Shown here in pieces: positions 60,258 through 64,000 of a stretch of 64,000 bases of DNA; position 1 is the first letter of the stretch, and every line of letters starts with the position of its first letter. The notes beneath the pieces were generated by a model. That model made no database searches. It was not told the DNA's origin and worked only from the letters and a program-made list of their open reading frames with translations. The position numbers were made by a program, and so were the translations under genes. Location: contig NZ_CP083590.1 of the NCBI RefSeq assembly GCF_020099395.1, positions 5,952,001-6,016,000 of the forward strand, written 5' to 3'. This stretch comes from Streptomyces mobaraensis. GTDB lineage: Bacteria > Actinomycetota > Actinomycetes > Streptomycetales > Streptomycetaceae.

Positions 60258-60464
60258 ATGCCCTTCGCCAACCTCAAGATTCCCGCCGGCACACTCACGG
60301 ACGAGTCCAAGAAGAAACTGCGGGACGTCGTCACCGACGCGTTCACCGACGCGTACGGCGAACGCGCCCGCGCCACCACGCTCGTGATCCTCGAAGAGAT
60401 CGCCGACGGCGGCTGGAGCCTGGGCGGCACCGTCCTCAACGCCGAAGTCCTCGGCCGGGTGTGA
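60258..60464 (+). CDS. Tautomerase (4-oxalocrotonate tautomerase-like) family protein
   Basis: 68 residues. After Met removal, Pro1 (MPFANLKIPAGTLTDES) would be the catalytic base. The helix KKKLRDVVTDAFTDAYGERA and strand TTLVILEEIADGGWSLGG match 4-OT-type subunits, which assemble as hexamers. AAAGGAA precedes the ATG. It is in an operon with the SDR, which suggests processing of a keto/enol metabolite. Confidence 0.88.
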   Translation: MPFANLKIPAGTLTDESKKKLRDVVTDAFTDAYGERARATTLVILEEIADGGWSLGGTVLNAEVLGRV

Positions 60465-61124
60465 ACGGGACGCGGACGGACCGGCGCGGCGGCAGGATTT
60501 CAACCGCGAGGCCGGGCCGGTCTGCGGAGCCATATAAAGGAGACTGTTCATCTGCGATTGAGCACCAGCACCCCCTGCGGCCTGTGGTCCAAGCCGGGCG
60601 CTACCGCGAAGGCCATGGGCTATTCCGTCGAGTAGGTCAGGAATCTTGGGTCGGCATGGGGGCAGCTCCTCAACTGCATCGGTGAAGAACAGTCTTGTGG
60701 CCTCTTGATTCAGGGCGAGCAGAAGCAAGTGATCATAGAGGTCGTCGAGAGCCGCGACGGCTGAGCGACCGGTGACAAACGCGCCACCCGTAGTGCCCCG
60801 CGGGTGCTATGCGCCTCGGCGGCCGTTCGGCTCTGGCCGCATGGTCACGGAGCCCTGTAGGTCGATGTTCGGCTCGTGGAATCGATCGGCGCATGGCCTG
60901 CTCATCGCCGATCACGCGAGACCTGCGGTTCGAGCCTCGTCGCGCCGGCGTGTGCCAATCAGCAGTGCGGCACGACGCGCCGACCCGGCACCCGGCGGAC
61001 GGAGCATGCTGCCGACGAATGCTGTCGAGGGATCGTGACCAGGACGGGCGCCACTCCGTGCCGCACTAGAGTACGACTGACCGTTCGTCACCGGGCACCG
61101 TTCGTCACCAAGGGGTACATCACA
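60465..61124. other. 660-bp lower-GC gap with decayed coding remnants
   Basis: The base composition falls sharply. Short open stretches appear on both strands (for example a leftward frame through LFFTDAVEELPP near 60690 and a rightward one ending EVVESRDG at 60764), but none has start, ribosome site and bias together. It probably marks the junction of acquired DNA. The final 45 bp hold a direct repeat upstream of the RHS gene. Confidence 0.5.
61080..61109. promoter_or_regulatory. 13-bp direct repeat upstream of the RHS gene
   Basis: ACCGTTCGTCACC occurs exactly at 61080-61092 and 61097-61109, 17 bp apart, and ends 15 bases before the ATG at 61125, adjoining its AAGGGG ribosome site. It may be an operator. 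Confidence 0.55.
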
Positions 61125-64000
61125 ATGGGAGTCGTCCTTCCGGGCAAACTTGCCAAGGTCTTGGACCTGATCGGCGTGAGTTGGCCGAACGTGGACGAGG
61201 ACGACTACCGCGAGATGGCGAAGTCATTGCGTTCCTTCGCCGAGGAGGTGGACAGCGGCCGCGGCGATTCGAACGTCGCCCTCAATCGCCTCCTCTCCAC
61301 CAACCGCGGCCAGATGACGGACGCCGTCGAGGCGCATGTCAACAAGCTCAACGGCAAGCACCTGCACAATCTCGCCGAGGCAGGCAGGCTGCTGGCCGGT
61401 GGCCTGGATGGCGCGGCCGTGGTCGTGGCGGGCGCCAAGAGCGCGGCCATCGTGCAACTGGGCATCCTGGCGTCCGAGGTGGCGGCAGCTCAGGCGGCTG
61501 CCCCTATCACCTTGGGGTTCTCGGAACTGGGTGCCTTGAGCGGCGTCGCCGTTACGCGCACCGTCGTCAAGCGACTGTTCAAGGAGGCCGCCCGAGCGGC
61601 GGCTCAGGAAGTCCTTTCCATAGCCACCGGCCCGGTCTTCAATTCTCTCGATGCCATGGCTACGGATTTGGTCGTCCAGGTCGTCTCCGACGGCCTGGGG
61701 GCCCAGGACGGCGTCGATCTCAAGCAGACCGTCCAGGCGGGCAAACAGGGCCTGACCCTCGCGAGTGCCGGTGGCGGAGGCCTGGTCCTCGACAGCACCG
61801 GAGGAGGATCCGGGGACCTCGTCTTTGACGAGCACGAGCACGCGACCTTCACGGGGGCCGTGCACGACCATTCCCGCCACCTGAACGAAAAGGGCGGTAG
61901 CCACCTCCGCGCGGGCCGCCACCACTTCAACAAGACAAGAGGGCGAGGCTCCCTTGCCAGAGCCATCGAGCAGGTCGTCGACAAGGCGGTGAAGTCACTC
62001 GGTGATGCTCACGGCAAGCTGCACAAGCATTTGGACGACGTCGGCAAGAGCCTCACCCAGGCCGGACGCGCCCACCAGCGGCAGGACCATCACGAGCGCG
62101 ACAAGTTCCGGCAGGTCAAGAACAAGGGTGTCACCGGGAACTCCGGCGCGGACAAACCGGGCGGTTCCTCGCCGCACGTCAAGCCGGCCTCGCTGCGGAA
62201 TGCTAAGGAGGACCCGCGACGCAACGGAATCCCGCTCGAGAAGACGGTGTGCAAAAACGATCCTGTCGACGTCGCCACGGGCGAGATGCTGCTCCCCGAA
62301 ACGGACCTGTCCCTCCCCGGTGTACTCCCGCTCGTCCTGCGACGTACGCACCTGTCGGAATACCGCTACGGCCAGTGGTTCGGCCGGAGCTGGGCCTCCA
62401 CCCTGGACGAGCGCATCGAGCCCGACCCGGTCGGCGGTGGCGCCGTCTGGGCCCGTGACGACGGATCGCTGCTGGTCTACCCCCGGCTGCCGCGCCCCGA
62501 TGACGAGCCCGTGCTCCCGCTTGAAGGTCCTCGCCTCCCGCTGGCTCACGGCGGAGAACACAACGGGTGGACCACCTATCTGATCACGGACCCGTCCACC
62601 GGTATCACCCGCACCTTCACGGGCAGCCCCTACCACGCGTCTACTTCCCTCTGGCTGGACGAGATCGGTGACCGCAACGGCAACACTGTCACTTTCGCCC
62701 GGTGCCCTGACGGCACTCCCACCTCCGTCTCACACACCGGCGGCTATTCCGTACGGCTCACTGCCGAGAACTCACGCGTCACCACCCTTTCCCTGCCCAC
62801 TGCTCAAGGACATGCCGCGCTCCTTACCTACGCTTATGACGAGCGAGGCGATCTGAGCGCCGTCACCAACTCGTCCGGTTCGTCGATGCGGTTCACTTAC
62901 GACGCCGAGGGCCGAATCACGTCCTGGACCGACCGCAACAACCACACCTTCCGCTACGTTTACGACGCGCTGGGTCGGATCGTGCGCACGGTCGGGCCCG
63001 ACGGGTTCCTCTCCTCCACCTTCGAGTACGCCATGGACGAGGAGACCGGGCATCGAATAACCCGCTACACCGACTCCACCGGAGCTGTCACCACCCTCAG
63101 GCTGAACAACCGGCTCCAGGTCGTCGCCGAAACGGATCCGCTGGGACACACGACGCTCCAGACGTGGGACCGCTACGACCGTCTGCTGACCCACACCGAT
63201 CCCCTGGGTCACTCCACTGAGCTCACCTGGGACGAGGCGGGCAACCTCACCGCCGTCCGTTTGCCCGACGGAACCGGGGCGACCGCCCGGTACAACGAGC
63301 TCAACCTGCCCGTGGAGATCACGGACGCAAGTGGCTCCACGTGGCGGCAGACCTATGACGAACTGGGCAACTGCACCGGTGTCGAGTCTCCCGACGGGGC
63401 CGTCACACGCTTTACCCACGACCGTACCGGGGCGGTGTCCACCCTCACGGATGCCCTTGGCGCCGTCACGCGGATCCGCTCCGATGGCGTGGGACTACCC
63501 ATCGAAATCACCGATGCCCGCTCCGCGGTCACCCGTGTGGAGCGCGATCACCAAGGGCGCCCCGTCCGTATCCAGGATGCCGCCGGCAACATCGAGCGCT
63601 TCGAGTGGGGGGTCGGGGACCAGCTCCTGGTCCGCGTTGCACCGGATGGCAGCAGGGAAACCTGGGACTGGGACGGGGAAGGCAACTGCCGCGCTCAGAC
63701 GCACCCCCACGGCGGCACTACGAGCACCGAGTACGGCCCCTTCGACAAGCCGACCGCGCGCGTCACGCCGGACGGTGCCCGGTACGAGCTCAAGTACGAT
63801 ACGGAGCTCCGACTGGTTCAGGTGATCAACCCTTGTGGGCAGAGCTGGGACTACACCTATGACCGAGCGGGTCGCCTGACAGCCGAGACCGACTTCGACA
63901 ACCGCCGGACCCATTACACCTACGACCCCGCGGGCCGCCTCGCCTCCCGCACCAACCCGCTGGGGCAGACGACCACCTACACCTGGGACGCCATGGGCCG
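61125..64000 (+). CDS. RHS-repeat polymorphic toxin, WXG100-like N-terminus (3' end outside window)
   Basis: The frame from ATG 61125 stays open to the right edge (958 residues visible). Residues 1-~200 are helical, opening GVSWPNVDEDDYREMAKSLR, a pattern of the WXG100-like trafficking domains of actinobacterial type VII-exported toxins; there is no Sec signal. A hydrophilic His/Lys-rich spacer (~210-360) leads to a DUF6531 segment (CKNDPVDVATGEMLLPETDL, LPLVLRRTHLSEYRYGQWFG), then tandem YD/RHS repeats (TYAYDERGDLSAVTN, FTYDAEGRITSWTD, YVYDALGRIVRTVG and onward). RHS shells enclose a C-terminal toxin, which, with its immunity gene, must lie beyond the window. GC is lower than in the neighbours, suggesting transfer. 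Confidence 0.9.
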   Translation, partial: MGVVLPGKLAKVLDLIGVSWPNVDEDDYREMAKSLRSFAEEVDSGRGDSNVALNRLLSTNRGQMTDAVEAHVNKLNGKHLHNLAEAGRLLAGGLDGAAVVVAGAKSAAIVQLGILASEVAAAQAAAPITLGFSELGALSGVAVTRTVVKRLFKEAARAAAQEVLSIATGPVFNSLDAMATDLVVQVVSDGLGAQDGVDLKQTVQAGKQGLTLASAGGGGLVLDSTGGGSGDLVFDEHEHATFTGAVHDHSRHLNEKGGSHLRAGRHHFNKTRGRGSLARAIEQVVDKAVKSLGDAHGKLHKHLDDVGKSLTQAGRAHQRQDHHERDKFRQVKNKGVTGNSGADKPGGSSPHVKPASLRNAKEDPRRNGIPLEKTVCKNDPVDVATGEMLLPETDLSLPGVLPLVLRRTHLSEYRYGQWFGRSWASTLDERIEPDPVGGGAVWARDDGSLLVYPRLPRPDDEPVLPLEGPRLPLAHGGEHNGWTTYLITDPSTGITRTFTGSPYHASTSLWLDEIGDRNGNTVTFARCPDGTPTSVSHTGGYSVRLTAENSRVTTLSLPTAQGHAALLTYAYDERGDLSAVTNSSGSSMRFTYDAEGRITSWTDRNNHTFRYVYDALGRIVRTVGPDGFLSSTFEYAMDEETGHRITRYTDSTGAVTTLRLNNRLQVVAETDPLGHTTLQTWDRYDRLLTHTDPLGHSTELTWDEAGNLTAVRLPDGTGATARYNELNLPVEITDASGSTWRQTYDELGNCTGVESPDGAVTRFTHDRTGAVSTLTDALGAVTRIRSDGVGLPIEITDARSAVTRVERDHQGRPVRIQDAAGNIERFEWGVGDQLLVRVAPDGSRETWDWDGEGNCRAQTHPHGGTTSTEYGPFDKPTARVTPDGARYELKYDTELRLVQVINPCGQSWDYTYDRAGRLTAETDFDNRRTHYTYDPAGRLASRTNPLGQTTTYTWDAMG

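Noticed and set aside
60530..60770. Short frame with STSTPC considered as a lanthipeptide precursor
   Set aside because: No properly spaced start and ribosome site, an in-frame stop follows soon, and there is no modification enzyme nearby.
1..64000. tRNA, rRNA and intact insertion sequences
   Set aside because: No cloverleaf with conserved GTTCGA arm, no rRNA-like sequence and no transposase with DDE or Tyr motifs were found by eye; covariance and IS searches would be decisive.

Overview
The window is very GC-rich (roughly 72-75%), with strong third-position G/C, many GTG and TTG starts and GGAGG-type ribosome binding sites. Gene content points to the chromosome of a Streptomyces or close relative: streptogrisin-type protease, Streptomyces subtilisin inhibitor, SflA-like SepF paralogue, DnaE2/DinB-like pair, SoxR, homogentisate dioxygenase and a GDSL lipase. 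From memory, and not checked here, much of the order resembles the S. coelicolor stretch around SCO1697-SCO1750 (soxR, hmgA, SCO1725 lipase, SCO1735 lipase, dnaE2, sflA) with strain-specific insertions.

Layout. 1-8.8 kb: 5' part of a PIG-V-like mannosyltransferase, a drug-efflux MFS protein, a glutaryl-CoA-type acyl-CoA dehydrogenase, the SepF paralogue, a DUF5685 protein with an extreme Cys-rich tail, a secreted chymotrypsin-like protease and an SPFH/stomatin protein. 9-17.8 kb: SSI-type inhibitor with a strong terminator, a DUF3533 membrane protein, a translesion-synthesis operon (dnaE2 plus a Y-family protein with a degenerate active site) behind a near-perfect LexA box, and a secreted lipase. 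18-26 kb: an XRE regulator, a secreted protein, two GNAT proteins, an iron-box-preceded IucA/IucC-like protein with degenerate motifs, an asparagine synthetase and a YtrA-type GntR regulator.

26-38.6 kb is the most interesting block. A leftward gene run encodes a membrane protein, a CelD/BioF2-type acetyltransferase, a DPM1-like glycosyltransferase, a glycosyltransferase fused through a 14-copy 15-bp minisatellite to a polysaccharide deacetylase, and a 1459-residue fusion of a Wzx-like flippase to a multi-spanning GT-C/polymerase-like domain. It converges on a GH39-like membrane-anchored glycosidase. Together they look like a compact surface-polysaccharide synthesis and export locus.

39-60.5 kb: GDSL lipase with a 19-bp-stem terminator, homogentisate dioxygenase with a GntR regulator, aldehyde dehydrogenase (frameshifted), an orphan cytochrome oxidase subunit I, a zinc alcohol dehydrogenase, a DUF2165 protein, TetR and SoxR regulators, a zinc-ribbon protein, an alpha/beta hydrolase, TetR, an MBL-fold hydrolase, a MarR/MFS/quinone-oxidoreductase module with duplicated operator-like repeats, and an XRE/SDR/tautomerase cluster. 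60.5-64 kb: lower GC, probably acquired DNA, containing the 5' part of a large RHS-repeat polymorphic toxin with a WXG100-like N-terminus; it runs off the right edge.

Two genes (the GH39-like protein and the aldehyde dehydrogenase) each carry one extra C in a C-run. This may be assembly error or real lesions. Several intergenic regions share a dispersed GC-rich hairpin module at gene 3' ends.
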